Shown: piece after piece, positions 25,484-33,473 of the stretch
How positions within the stretch are numbered: the first letter of the stretch is position 1
How the letters are laid out: each line of letters begins with the position of its first letter
NCBI RefSeq assembly: GCF_000373925.1
Contig: NZ_KB892753.1
Coordinates: 1-64,000, forward strand
From: Actinopolymorpha alba DSM 45243
Lineage (GTDB): Bacteria; Actinomycetota; Actinomycetes; Propionibacteriales; Actinopolymorphaceae
Length of the DNA stretch: 64,000 nt
Direction of reading: 5' to 3'
Position numbers and translations under genes: made by a program
The notes under the pieces: model-generated
Told to the model about the DNA's origin: nothing
What the model saw: only the letters and a program-made list of their open reading frames with translations
Database searches by the model: none

Positions 25484-26644
25484 TCACGTCCTTCCGGCCG
25501 GTCGGTGTTGGTCGAGCAGGTGGTCGAGCCCGCGCAGGATCTCGCCCGGCCGGCGGCCCTCCTGGAGACCCGCGGCGAGCTGCCGGCCCGCGGCCTCCTG
25601 GAACGCCCGCCACCACGGGTCCCTCGGCCGGGTCCAGGCGGCGTCCATCGTCGCCCGCGTACCCGAGAAGAACCCACCCACGACCGCGTCCGCCGCGGGA
25701 TCCGACCAGGTGGCGCTGGCCGCCGGCTGCCCGTCGTGAGCGAGTCCGACGTAGCGCTGCGCGGCCGGACTCGCCACCCAGCAGGCGAACTCCGCGGCCT
25801 CCGCACGGTGGACGCTGCTCGCGGACACCGCGATACCCGCACCGCCCAGGATCGAGCCGTGCGGCTCGCCGCCCGGCACCGCGACCGGGATGTCGGCGAA
25901 CCGCAGCCAGGCCCCTCCCTCCAGAGTCGGGCGGGAGTAGGTGGTGTAGCCGAAGCTGAGCGGCACGTACCCGATCTCGTCGCCGGCCCTCATCCGGTCG
26001 AGCAGGGCCGGCGGGTTGAGGTCGTACGACGAAGGATCGACCACGCGCGCGAGCTCATAGAGCAGTTCGACCGCCTCGCCGCTGAACCCCCCGTCGAGCG
26101 CCTGGAGTGGCGTGCCCAGGCTGGCGGACATGGTGAGCAGGCAGCAGATCGCGTCGGCCGGGTCGAGCGGCATCGCGACCAGGCCAGGTCGCTCCCCCGC
26201 CAACCGCAGCACGTCGTCCCACGTGCTCGGCATCGGGACGCCGTGCCGCACCAGGAGGTCGTCGCGTACGACGCTCACCTGGCACGCGGCGTCGAGAGCC
26301 AGCCCCCACTGGTGTCCGGCGTACGCATAGCTCTGGTGGCTCCGGCCCACCGTGCCGGCGGCGGCCGCGGCCAACGCCTCGCCCGGCAGCAGTTCGTCAA
26401 GGGGCGCGAGGCAGCGCGTGCGGGCGGCGGCGCCGACCATCGGATGATCGAAGATCAGCAGGTCGTACTGCCCGCTGATCGTTTCCAGCGGTTGGTCGTT
26501 GAACGCCGACAGCGCCCGGACGTCCCACACCACCTCTACGTCGGGCCGCGCCGACTGCCACACGGCCGCGGCAGCCGCCATCGGGTGCGTGCAGCGCGGG
26601 TGGTCCCAGCAGATGCCGCGCAGGCTGATGCTCGGGCTACCCAC
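25484..26644 (-). CDS. Solute-binding-protein-fold protein without a signal peptide
   Basis: A 386-residue protein with the pattern of ABC solute-binding proteins of the maltose/multiple-sugar type: TWDDVLRLAGERPG, MRAGDEIGYVPLSFGYTTY, HGSILGGAGIAVSASSVHRAEAAEFACWVASPAAQRYV. It begins directly with the mature fold (SISLRGICWDHPRCTHPM) and has no signal peptide or lipobox, so it should stay in the cytoplasm. The GTG at 26644 overlaps the end of the true binding lipoprotein by 8 bases, and the CoA transferase starts one base after its stop. This placement suggests a cytosolic ligand-binding or enzymatic role in the CoA pathway rather than transport. Confidence 0.75.
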   Translation of the reverse strand: MGSPSISLRGICWDHPRCTHPMAAAAAVWQSARPDVEVVWDVRALSAFNDQPLETISGQYDLLIFDHPMVGAAARTRCLAPLDELLPGEALAAAAAGTVGRSHQSYAYAGHQWGLALDAACQVSVVRDDLLVRHGVPMPSTWDDVLRLAGERPGLVAMPLDPADAICCLLTMSASLGTPLQALDGGFSGEAVELLYELARVVDPSSYDLNPPALLDRMRAGDEIGYVPLSFGYTTYSRPTLEGGAWLRFADIPVAVPGGEPHGSILGGAGIAVSASSVHRAEAAEFACWVASPAAQRYVGLAHDGQPAASATWSDPAADAVVGGFFSGTRATMDAAWTRPRDPWWRAFQEAAGRQLAAGLQEGRRPGEILRGLDHLLDQHRPAGRT

Positions 26645-27644
26645 CGGTGCACGACTCCTGGTAGAGGTACTTCTGGACCTCCGGCGTACGCAGGTTCTCC
26701 TTCGTCGCCACCAACGACCCGGTGAGCGTGACCTTCTCGACCTGCTTGTCAGACAGCGCGTTCACCGCCTGCGTGACGCCCTGAAAGCCGATGTCGAGCG
26801 GTTGGAGCACCACCTGGCCCTGGGCGGCGCCGTCCTCGATCGCCTGCACGCCACTCGGATTCGCGTCGAAGCCGACCAGCTTGATCGCGCCACTCTTGTG
26901 GGCGTTCTTGATGCCGGTCGCCGCACCCTGGCCGGTCAGGGTGTTGGTCGCGAAGACCGCCGCCAGATCAGGATGGGCCGCGAGGGTCGACGTGACCACC
27001 GAACTCGCCTTCGCCGCGTCATCACCGGCGAACTTCTCGCCGACGTACTCGATGGCGGACTCCTGCTTCAGGCGTTTCTCGAATCCCCTGACCCGCGCCT
27101 CGACCGTCGACACTCCGGGTTGGGTGTTGACGGTGACCACCGAACCCTTGCCGCCGGTGAGCCGGATGACCTCCTCGGCGGCCTTCTCACCGGCGAGTTC
27201 GTCGTTGGACGTCACCCGCGCGGCGGCGAACGCCGGATCCTTGACGTTCGTGTCGACCAGGACCACCTTGATGCCCTGTGCGGCGGCCTGTTCGAGCGGC
27301 GTCTGCAGCGCGGTGTCGTCGACCGGGGCGATGAGGATGGCATCGGGCCGGGACGCGATCACGGAGTTGAGGACCGGGATCTGCTCGGACGGATCCCACC
27401 TGTTGGGCCCCTGGACGTCGACCTCGGCGCCCAGCTTGTCGGCGGCCTGCCTGGCGCCACAGGCGAGGGAGCCATAGAAATCGTCCCCCTTGAGACCGAC
27501 GATCAGGCTGATCTTGTAGCGCTTCGCTCCGTCGTCACCGCCATTGCCGGTGGCTTTCGTGTCGGAGCCGCAGCTCGCGATTCCGGCGGCGGCGAGAACG
27601 ACCGCCGCACTGGCCGCCGCCATTCGAGCGGGCAGCTTGGTCAT
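26637..27644 (-). CDS. Sugar ABC transporter substrate-binding lipoprotein (Peripla_BP_4)
   Basis: A 335-residue periplasmic-binding-protein type 1 of the ribose/autoinducer-2 group. The lipoprotein signal ends in IASC, so it is anchored on the outer membrane face. The ribose-binding pattern follows: YKISLIVGLKGDDFYGSLACGARQAADKLG, then NSVIASRPDAILIAPVDDTAL, VVLVDTNV, GSVVTVNTQPG, and FATNTLTGQGAATGIKNA. It pairs with the permease and ATPase 3-5 kb downstream; the CoA genes are placed between them. Start set at 27644 after GGGGGG; the longer frame overlaps the SDR gene. Confidence 0.92.
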   Translation of the reverse strand: MTKLPARMAAASAAVVLAAAGIASCGSDTKATGNGGDDGAKRYKISLIVGLKGDDFYGSLACGARQAADKLGAEVDVQGPNRWDPSEQIPVLNSVIASRPDAILIAPVDDTALQTPLEQAAAQGIKVVLVDTNVKDPAFAAARVTSNDELAGEKAAEEVIRLTGGKGSVVTVNTQPGVSTVEARVRGFEKRLKQESAIEYVGEKFAGDDAAKASSVVTSTLAAHPDLAAVFATNTLTGQGAATGIKNAHKSGAIKLVGFDANPSGVQAIEDGAAQGQVVLQPLDIGFQGVTQAVNALSDKQVEKVTLTGSLVATKENLRTPEVQKYLYQESCTGG

Positions 27645-27661
27645 GATGCTGACCCCCCTTC

Positions 27662-28447
27662 TCACCACGCCGCCGCCCGCGAGCCAAGGATGGTGAGCCC
27701 GCCGTCGACCGGCAGGCACGTACCAGTGATGAACGACGCGTCGTCGGACGCCAGGAACGCCACCGCCGCGGCCACCTCCTCGGGCTCGCCGAACCGTCCG
27801 AGAGCGTGCATGGCGTTCCAGCTCTCGATGAGCGCCTGCGGGTCGGGCGCGGTGCGGAAGATCGCTTCGTTCAGTGGGGTCATGATGGTGCCGGGCGCGA
27901 TGGAGTTGACCCGGATCCGGTCAGGGGCGTACTCCACGGCCGCCTGCTGCGTGAGCGAGACGATCGCGCCCTTCGTCGCCGCGTACGCCGCCCATCCGGG
28001 GAACCCGCGGAACGCCTGCGCGCTGGAGGCGTTGACGATCGCGCCGCCGCCGGCCGCGCGCAGGTGCGGGATCGCTGCCTTCATCGCGTACCAGATCCCC
28101 TTGAGGTTGATCGCGAAGACCCGGTCCCAGTCGTCCTCGGAAATGTCGGTGACCGTGCCCCCGACCGCGATGCCGGCGATGTTGACCAGCAGGTCGAGGC
28201 GGTCGTACCGCTCGACGACGGTGGCCACGAGTTCGTCGACCTCGCCGGCGCGGCTGACGTCCGTGCGCACCGCCACCGCCTGACCGCCCGCGTCAGCGAT
28301 CTGCCGCGCCACCTCCCCCGCACCCGCCTCGTCGACGTCGGCGATGCCGACGGCCGCGCCTTCGGCGCCCAGTCGCAGGGCGCATGCCCGGCCGATTCCC
28401 TTGGCGCCGCCGGTCACGATGCCGACCTTGCCGTCGAGTCTGCGCAT
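27662..28447 (-). CDS. SDR family NAD(P)-dependent oxidoreductase
   Basis: A 261-residue classical short-chain dehydrogenase. The cofactor loop is TGGAKGIG (residues 12-19), the NNAG equivalent is NIAG (89-92), and the active site has Ser141/142, Tyr155 and Lys159 (YAATK). The acidic residue after strand 2 (IADVDEAG) favours NAD. The C-terminal PVDGGLTILG is standard. It is the first gene of the minus-strand catabolic operon, right behind the LacI operator region, so it probably oxidises the imported substrate or an intermediate. The stop lies 17 bases before the binding lipoprotein start. Confidence 0.92.
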   Translation of the reverse strand: MRRLDGKVGIVTGGAKGIGRACALRLGAEGAAVGIADVDEAGAGEVARQIADAGGQAVAVRTDVSRAGEVDELVATVVERYDRLDLLVNIAGIAVGGTVTDISEDDWDRVFAINLKGIWYAMKAAIPHLRAAGGGAIVNASSAQAFRGFPGWAAYAATKGAIVSLTQQAAVEYAPDRIRVNSIAPGTIMTPLNEAIFRTAPDPQALIESWNAMHALGRFGEPEEVAAAVAFLASDDASFITGTCLPVDGGLTILGSRAAAW

Positions 28448-28496
28448 GAAAGAAGGGCTCCTTCGTCAGCGTTCGCTGGGATGTCCGCCAGGCCGG

Positions 28497-28527
28497 TGAA
28501 ACGTTTCTCTAAGAAAATCGTTTATCT
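28497..28527. promoter_or_regulatory. Paired LacI-family operators in divergent promoter
   Basis: GAAACGTTTC (28498-28507) is a perfect palindrome with the CG centre typical of LacI-family operators (TGAAACGTTTCt in full). A second looser site, AGAAAATCGTTTATCT (28512-28527), lies 9 bases on. Both sit in the gap between the SDR operon start (28447, minus) and the LacI gene start (28609, plus), so they likely serve the LacI protein encoded next to them. Confidence 0.65.
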
Positions 28528-28608
28528 TCTAGTCCCGCACGGCTGCCGTGTCAAGGGTGCTGGTGTGTGCGTGAACCAGCTTGAGTGGTACGCGAGAATC
28601 GAGGTTCG

Positions 28609-29661
28609 ATGGCCAGCATCACCGACGTGGCCCGGGAGGCCGGCGTCTCAGCGTCGATCGTCTCCCGTGTGCTCAACGGCGATCCCACGCTGCGGGTCCG
28701 CGACGACACCCGCGCCCGCGTGCTCGCGGCGGTTGATGCGCTCGACTACGCACCCAACCACGCCGCGCGGGCTCTGCGGCGGTCGCAGGTCGGCACCCTC
28801 GGACTCGCCGTTCCTGACATGCACAACCCCGTTTACGCGGCGATCCTGGCAGGCGCGCGTCCGGCTGCCACGCAGCATGGCTACGTCCTCATGCTCACCG
28901 ACCTCGACGACCTGGCCTCCGACACCACGACGTTCCGCCGGGTCGTGCGGGGCGGCGCGGTCGACGGGCTACTCCTGCAACGCGATGGCGCCGCGGCGGG
29001 TCGGGTGGTCGAGCGGATCGCGCCCGCGCGGATCCCGATGGTCTTCCTGAACGAACGTGTCCGCCCACCCACCTCGGGCGTCGCCGTCGACGACCGGACC
29101 GCCGCGGCGCTCGCGACCCGGCACCTCGTCGACCTCGGCCATACCGATATCGGTCATCTCCGCGTCCGCGGCCGCAACTCCCGCTCCCGCGACCGCCAGG
29201 CCGGCTGGGAGGACGCGCTCAAGGAGGCGGGCCTTCCGGTCCGCCACGACCTGCTCGGGTACGGCGGCGCGGTGCCCGAAGCCGGCTACCGCGGACTCAC
29301 CGAACTCCTCGCCCACCCGCGCCGGCCGACCGCGGTCTTCGTCGGCAGCGTGCTCGCCGCCGTTGGGGCGCTCGCGGCCGCCCGCGACGCGGGACTCAGT
29401 GTGCCGGACGACCTGTCCGTGATCGGCTACCACGACACCTGGCTGGCCGATCATGTCGACCCGCCGCTCAGTGTCGTACGCCTGCCCCTCGACGAGATGG
29501 GCCGCGAGGCGGTTCGCATCCTGGTCGACCTGATCGATGGCAAGCCGGCCCAGCAAGCGTTGGTGACGACGCCAGCACCGCGACTGGTCCTGCGCGCGTC
29601 CACCGCCCCGCCGCGTTCTCCGCGTTCGGCGCGTTCGGCATCGCGCACCCGCCTGCGCTGA
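28609..29661 (+). CDS. LacI family transcriptional regulator
   Basis: A 350-residue repressor. The DNA-binding head is complete: ASITDVAREAGVSASIVSRVLNG, then RVLAAVDALDYAPNHAARALRR with the hinge helix. The remaining residues are the periplasmic-binding-like sensor domain (LGLAVPDMHNPVYAAILAGA, TRHLVDLGHTDIGHL, AVFVGSVLAAVGALAAARDAGLSVPDDLSVIGYHD). The C-terminus has a basic SRSR-rich tail of about 20 residues that is not part of the fold. It is divergent from the SDR-importer-CoA operon, with paired CG-centred operators between them, so it most likely controls that operon and itself in response to the imported substrate. Confidence 0.95.
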   Translation: MASITDVAREAGVSASIVSRVLNGDPTLRVRDDTRARVLAAVDALDYAPNHAARALRRSQVGTLGLAVPDMHNPVYAAILAGARPAATQHGYVLMLTDLDDLASDTTTFRRVVRGGAVDGLLLQRDGAAAGRVVERIAPARIPMVFLNERVRPPTSGVAVDDRTAAALATRHLVDLGHTDIGHLRVRGRNSRSRDRQAGWEDALKEAGLPVRHDLLGYGGAVPEAGYRGLTELLAHPRRPTAVFVGSVLAAVGALAAARDAGLSVPDDLSVIGYHDTWLADHVDPPLSVVRLPLDEMGREAVRILVDLIDGKPAQQALVTTPAPRLVLRASTAPPRSPRSARSASRTRLR

Positions 29662-29748
29662 CCTGCGTCGGGGGCACTCTTGTACGGCTCTATCGGCCAC
29701 GGGCGCCCCCGACCCAAGGCGCCACCTCTGCCGCAGCGTTCGGCGACG

Positions 29749-30651
29749 TCAGCCGAGGCGGATCTCGCCCAGCCGGATGTGCAGGTCGATGACCTCGCGG
29801 GTATGGCCGAGAATCGCCCAGTGGAGTTGGTACAAGGTCCAGTGGGCCCAGTACATCCGGAGCACGGACGGCTCGAGGCTGGCGTCGAGGGCCTCGTCGA
29901 CCCGGTCGATGGCCTCCTGCTTGACTCGGTCCCCGCCCGGTGAGGCGGCCGCCCAGGTGAGGTCGAACCGCAGCTTGACGAGGGCGAACCTCCGATCGCC
30001 GCGGGCCACCCCGAAGTTCCAGTCGATCACGCCGGTGATCTGGCCTGCGTCGTCGAAGAGGACGTTCGGGACGGTGTAGTCGGTGTGGACGAGATCGTCA
30101 CCGACCATCTCGGGTTGCTCGGAGCGGCCGACGTCGCGGATCAGCTTGAGCAGGCGACGAGTGCGGTCGTCGTACCCCTTCAGCGTCTCGTGCCTCGGAA
30201 AGACTGGTCCGCTCCGGCGGAGGTACATCGGCGGCACGGGTACGTCGTGGCGGTCAACGAGCAGGCCGGCGAACCGTTCGTTCATCGCGAGCATCGCGTC
30301 GATCACCGAGACATCGACACGACGTGCCGGCTTTCCTGGCAGGCGTTCCTGAACGTTCGCCACGGTGCCGTCGCTGAGTTCGACGATCAGATCGTGACGT
30401 GGAACCGGCAGACCACGCGAGCGGGCCATTGCCAGGACCTCGGCCGTCCGGTGTGCCTGCTCGAGCGGGCCCGGTGAACGAGTCACGACGCCGTCCCGGC
30501 CCTCAGGCCAGCGCACATAGACCGCACCACCGGATTCGCCGTGGTCGGCAACGCCCACCATCGCGAGGTCGCAGCCGGCGCGACTGTTGACCTCGGCCAC
30601 CAGAGCGTGCGGTCCTTCCTGCTCACCTGCGGAAATGGCATCCTCGCTCAT
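29749..30651 (-). CDS. APH-fold phosphotransferase (aminoglycoside/choline kinase-like)
   Basis: A 300-residue kinase-fold protein. The catalytic loop is LVHTDYTVPNVLFD, with His-x-Asp and the loop Asn in place. The metal-binding Asp follows in GVIDWNFGVARGD. The N-lobe has VYVRWPEGRDGVVTRSP, in place of the usual Lys-rich strand. The start has a strong GAGGAGG before ATG 30651. Substrate is unknown; such proteins phosphorylate small hydroxyl compounds, sometimes antibiotics. Its N-terminal third is repeated as a decayed fragment at 8757-8968. A 16-bp hairpin lies 34-95 bases upstream, in its probable leader. Confidence 0.85.
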   Translation of the reverse strand: MSEDAISAGEQEGPHALVAEVNSRAGCDLAMVGVADHGESGGAVYVRWPEGRDGVVTRSPGPLEQAHRTAEVLAMARSRGLPVPRHDLIVELSDGTVANVQERLPGKPARRVDVSVIDAMLAMNERFAGLLVDRHDVPVPPMYLRRSGPVFPRHETLKGYDDRTRRLLKLIRDVGRSEQPEMVGDDLVHTDYTVPNVLFDDAGQITGVIDWNFGVARGDRRFALVKLRFDLTWAAASPGGDRVKQEAIDRVDEALDASLEPSVLRMYWAHWTLYQLHWAILGHTREVIDLHIRLGEIRLG

Positions 30652-30684
30652 GTTCCTCCTCGGAAGGGGCTTCCCGGAGCCAGC

Positions 30685-30746
30685 CTCGGATCATCGTGGA
30701 AACAAAGGGGGCCTATAGCACCTCGCAGTCTCCACGATGATCCGAG
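30685..30746. repeat. 16-bp perfect inverted repeat upstream of phosphotransferase
   Basis: CTCGGATCATCGTGGA (30685-30700) pairs perfectly with TCCACGATGATCCGAG (30731-30746) around a 30-base loop. It lies upstream of the kinase gene at 29749-30651 and holds the same CCACGATG word found in the hairpin of the composite element at 50459-50496. Confidence 0.65.
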
Positions 30747-30803
30747 CCAGCCCATCAACGCACCTCGTCTGCGCGGGCATTCAGCGTCAATAGCCGCAAC
30801 GGT

Positions 30804-30902
30804 TCAGGTGCGGATGAGGCGTTGGCTGATGTCGATCCAGGGCGGGGGTCTGTATTCGGGTCTGCCATTTCGGCCCATGCGGACTCGCCAGCCGCCGTTG
30901 TG
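30804..30902 (-). pseudogene. C-terminal remnant of a DUF222/HNH endonuclease gene
   Basis: Thirty-two codons and a stop read HNGGWRVRMGRNGRPEYRPP then PWIDISQRLIRT, matching the end of the HNH protein at 1-984 (HNSDWQARMGPNGKPEYIPP, PWIDINQRPIRT). Nothing of the HNH core or the DUF222 part remains upstream (30903 onward). It is a terminal fragment left by deletion. Confidence 0.75.
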
Positions 30903-31310
30903 GAGCCCGAAAGAGCCCATTCCAAAATGTCCCGGCGTCCCGCTCCGCAGGAAAGCGGTGAACCTACCCTGACCCCAAGGACCAGACGGGATTCGTTCAA
31001 ACCGGACGACCACTACCCGGTTTCCCAGACAGCCTCACAAAGGGCACTGGAGAACCGGACAACCCCACCTTGAACCCGCCCGAATCGGACCGTCCGCATA
31101 ATGACGCACAGCCGTACGTGTTCTTCTCAGACACCTACTGATCGCACCACCAAAACCTTCACTAGGCGTCGTGTCGCAAGTCGGTTCGGTAATCTTTCTG
31201 TGGCACAGCCCGGCATTCCTCTTCGAGAAAGCCGGAACCCTTCGGTCGCAACGACGCCTTCCTGAAGGGTTGCGCAAGCCTGTCGTAGGCCGCCGACACA
31301 GGGGGTCGAG
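30903..31310. other. Intergenic DNA upstream of L,D-transpeptidase
   Basis: About 400 bases with no supported gene. The transpeptidase promoter must lie here. Reading frames crossing it on the minus strand extend the HNH fragment into unrelated sequence, showing the deletion point near 30903. Confidence 0.4.
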
Positions 31311-32504
31311 ATGAATCGACGGAGGCGCCCAGGGCCGTCGGCGCGACTTATCGGGTTTCTTGTGGTCATGCTGGCCGCCGCATTGGTGGCCGGCTGCGAA
31401 TCGGGATCCCCGAAAGAGTCGCCCCGGAATGGGAACGTGGAAAACGGCGTCACCAGGCAGTCGCCGCGGATTATTATCACGCCAGCCGACAATTCGGTAG
31501 AGGTGCTTCTGACGTCCCCCGTCAGGGTTTCCGCCAACGGTGGCACCCTCACAAAGGTTCAGGTGATCGGCGGCCCCGGAAGGTCGGTCAAGGGGACGCT
31601 GAATGCCGCCCGGTCCGAATGGAAGGCCAGCCGGCTACTGTTCCCGGATTCGGTGTATCGGGTGGATGCCGAAGCCACGAACGCCGCCGGCGAGCGGGTG
31701 ACCAGGACACAGACCTTCAGCACGGTCAGGGCCCCGAAGGTGCTCGCCGCCGACATCACGCCGTCGGAAGGCGACAGCGTCGGCGTCGCGATGCCGATCG
31801 CCGTGAAGTTCAACGAGCCGGTGAAGGACCGCGCCGCCGTCGAACGCGTCCTCCAGGTGACGACCACCAAGCCCATCGAGGGCGCCTGGCACTGGCTCAA
31901 TCCGAAAGAGGTTCACTACCGGCCCAGGACGTACTGGCCGGCGCAGAGCAAGGTGACGTTGACAGCCAACCTGCGGAACGTCAGCGCCAGCGCGGACACC
32001 TGGGGTACGACGAACCTGCGGCGTACCTTCTCCATCACCAACTCGGTGGTCACCAAGGTCGACCTCACCACCCACGAGGCGAAGACGTACATCGACGGCC
32101 GCCTCGCTCGCACCATTCCGGTGACCGGTGGCAAGCCTGGCTGGGACACCCGGAACGGCATCAAAGTCATCCTCGACAAGGAGGAGAACAAACTCTTCAC
32201 CAACGAAATGATCGGCGCTGCGGAAAGCTACCGGCTCTATTCCAAGTGGGCGCTCCGGGTCACTCTGAGCGGTGAGTTCCTCCATACGGCGTCCTGGTCG
32301 ACGGGCTCGCAGGGAAATGCCAACGTCAGCCACGGCTGTGTCGGTATGAACACCGAGAATTCCGCCTGGCTGTGGAAGGTGTCCCACGTCGGCGACCCGG
32401 TCGAGGTCAAGAGCCCCACCGGCGGACCCATGGAACTCACCAACGGGTACGGCGACTGGAACCTCACCTGGGAGGAGTGGAAGGCGGGTAGCGCGTTGAG
32501 CTGA
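31311..32504 (+). CDS. L,D-transpeptidase lipoprotein (YkuD, LdtMt2-like)
   Basis: A 397-residue cell-wall enzyme. The signal and lipobox end at Cys29 (LVAGC). Two immunoglobulin-like domains follow (about 45-135 and 140-245; the second has PSEGDSVGVAMPIAVKFNEPV). The catalytic YkuD domain (about 250-375) has the nucleophile Cys343 in SHGCVGM and the partner His in FLHTASW. A C-terminal Trp-rich tail (YGDWNLTWEEWK) matches mycobacterial LdtMt2-type enzymes. It forms 3-3 crosslinks in peptidoglycan outside the membrane. The ATG follows GGGGGTCG. It is a single gene facing a HAD phosphatase, with a hairpin between them. Confidence 0.93.
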   Translation: MNRRRRPGPSARLIGFLVVMLAAALVAGCESGSPKESPRNGNVENGVTRQSPRIIITPADNSVEVLLTSPVRVSANGGTLTKVQVIGGPGRSVKGTLNAARSEWKASRLLFPDSVYRVDAEATNAAGERVTRTQTFSTVRAPKVLAADITPSEGDSVGVAMPIAVKFNEPVKDRAAVERVLQVTTTKPIEGAWHWLNPKEVHYRPRTYWPAQSKVTLTANLRNVSASADTWGTTNLRRTFSITNSVVTKVDLTTHEAKTYIDGRLARTIPVTGGKPGWDTRNGIKVILDKEENKLFTNEMIGAAESYRLYSKWALRVTLSGEFLHTASWSTGSQGNANVSHGCVGMNTENSAWLWKVSHVGDPVEVKSPTGGPMELTNGYGDWNLTWEEWKAGSALS

Positions 32505-32587
32505 GCCGATCCGCAAGGACGGGCGCGGGACGATCGCCGGCGCACGGCGCATCCATGCCGAGCGGACGAAATCCGCGCCCGCACAGT

Positions 32588-32638
32588 GGGGAGCGGTCCG
32601 CCCTATCGTCGAGAGGCGAAGGCGGTGGGCCGCTCCCC
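32588..32638. terminator. Hairpin between converging ldt and HAD genes
   Basis: GGGGAGCGG (32588-32596) pairs with CCGCTCCCC (32630-32638), and inner bases extend the stem. It lies between two converging genes, as a bidirectional terminator would. There is no T-run, which is normal in high-GC actinobacteria. Confidence 0.6.
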
Positions 32639-32702
32639 GCCCCCGCTGAGTTGCCCGCCCCGCTGAGACCGCCTGACTATCGCGCGGCGAACTCCCGCCC
32701 GA

Positions 32703-33356
32703 TCAGCCGACCTCGCCGAGCAACCGGGGCAGCTCGCGCATGTCGGTGAAGAGCACCGTGCCCGGGCCCTCCAGTCGCTCCGACGGCACGACGCCGCCGG
32801 CATAGCCGAACGCCGCCATACCCGCGGCCCGCGCCGCCGCCACGCCGTACTCGCTGTCCTCGATGACCGCGCACTCGCCCGGGTCGACGCCGAGCGTCCG
32901 CGCCGCGTGCAGGAAGAGATCAGGCGCCGGCTTGCCGTGTGCGACCTCGCTGGCGCTGAAGATGCGTCCCTCGAACCGCTCGTACAGTCCGGTCAGCCCC
33001 AACGTGAAGCGCATCTTGTCGTGCCCGCCGCTGGAGGCGACGCAGGTGAGGGTGCTGATCGCGTCCAGGGCCTCGACGACCCCGTCGACCGGGGCGAGCT
33101 CGGCGGCGAAGATCTCGCGGTAGAGCTCAGCGAACTTCGCGTCAACCTCCGGTGGCACCGCGCGGCCGATGTGGGCCTCGAGCTCCCCGATCATGTAGTC
33201 GTGGGTACGCCCCACGAACCGCCGGGCGATCTCGTCCTCCGGCAACGGCCAGCCGAGTTCGGCGAAGAGCATGGCGTCGACCCGGAGCGCGAGGGGTTCG
33301 CTGTCGACGAGGATGCCGTCGCAGTCGAAGATGAGGAGTTTGTACGTCGCGGCCAC
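32703..33356 (-). CDS. HAD family phosphatase/phosphomutase (beta-PGM-like, subfamily IA)
   Basis: A 217-residue HAD hydrolase with the four expected motifs: DCDGILVDSEP (nucleophile Asp11, acid Asp13), the Ser/Thr motif in CVASSGGHDKM, the Lys in HGKPAPDLFLHAARTLG, and the acidic motif CAVIEDSEYGVAAARAAG. A helical cap between motifs 1 and 2 (FVGRTHDYMIGELEAHIGR) fits the beta-phosphoglucomutase / GS1 / DOG1 group, acting on sugar phosphates. It starts with GTG at 33356 and stands alone. Exact substrate is not evident. Confidence 0.9.
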   Translation of the reverse strand: MAATYKLLIFDCDGILVDSEPLALRVDAMLFAELGWPLPEDEIARRFVGRTHDYMIGELEAHIGRAVPPEVDAKFAELYREIFAAELAPVDGVVEALDAISTLTCVASSGGHDKMRFTLGLTGLYERFEGRIFSASEVAHGKPAPDLFLHAARTLGVDPGECAVIEDSEYGVAAARAAGMAAFGYAGGVVPSERLEGPGTVLFTDMRELPRLLGEVG

Positions 33357-33423
33357 GCCTGCACCCTATGAGCTCCGCCGACCCGCACCAGCACCGAGGT
33401 ACGCCGCTCCCGGGCCGGACGCG

Positions 33424-33473
33424 CTCAGGCACCCGACCCAGCCCTCGACTCAGGCACCCGACCCAGCCCTCGA
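33424..33473. repeat. 25-bp exact tandem duplication at the marR-like gene end
   Basis: Two identical 25-base units (33424-33448, 33449-33473), followed by the start of a third. The regulator's stop codon (33450-33452) falls in the second unit, so the last seven residues derive from the duplication. Confidence 0.75.

Noticed and set aside
24304-25842. Long form (512 codons) of the CoA transferase
   Set aside because: The first 120 residues overlap the binding-protein-like gene and are Arg/Pro-rich; family start and GGAAGGA fit 25482.
26499-28283. A 594-codon plus-strand frame across the binding protein and SDR genes
   Set aside because: It is antisense to two clear genes with lipobox and SDR motifs and has no recognisable domain.
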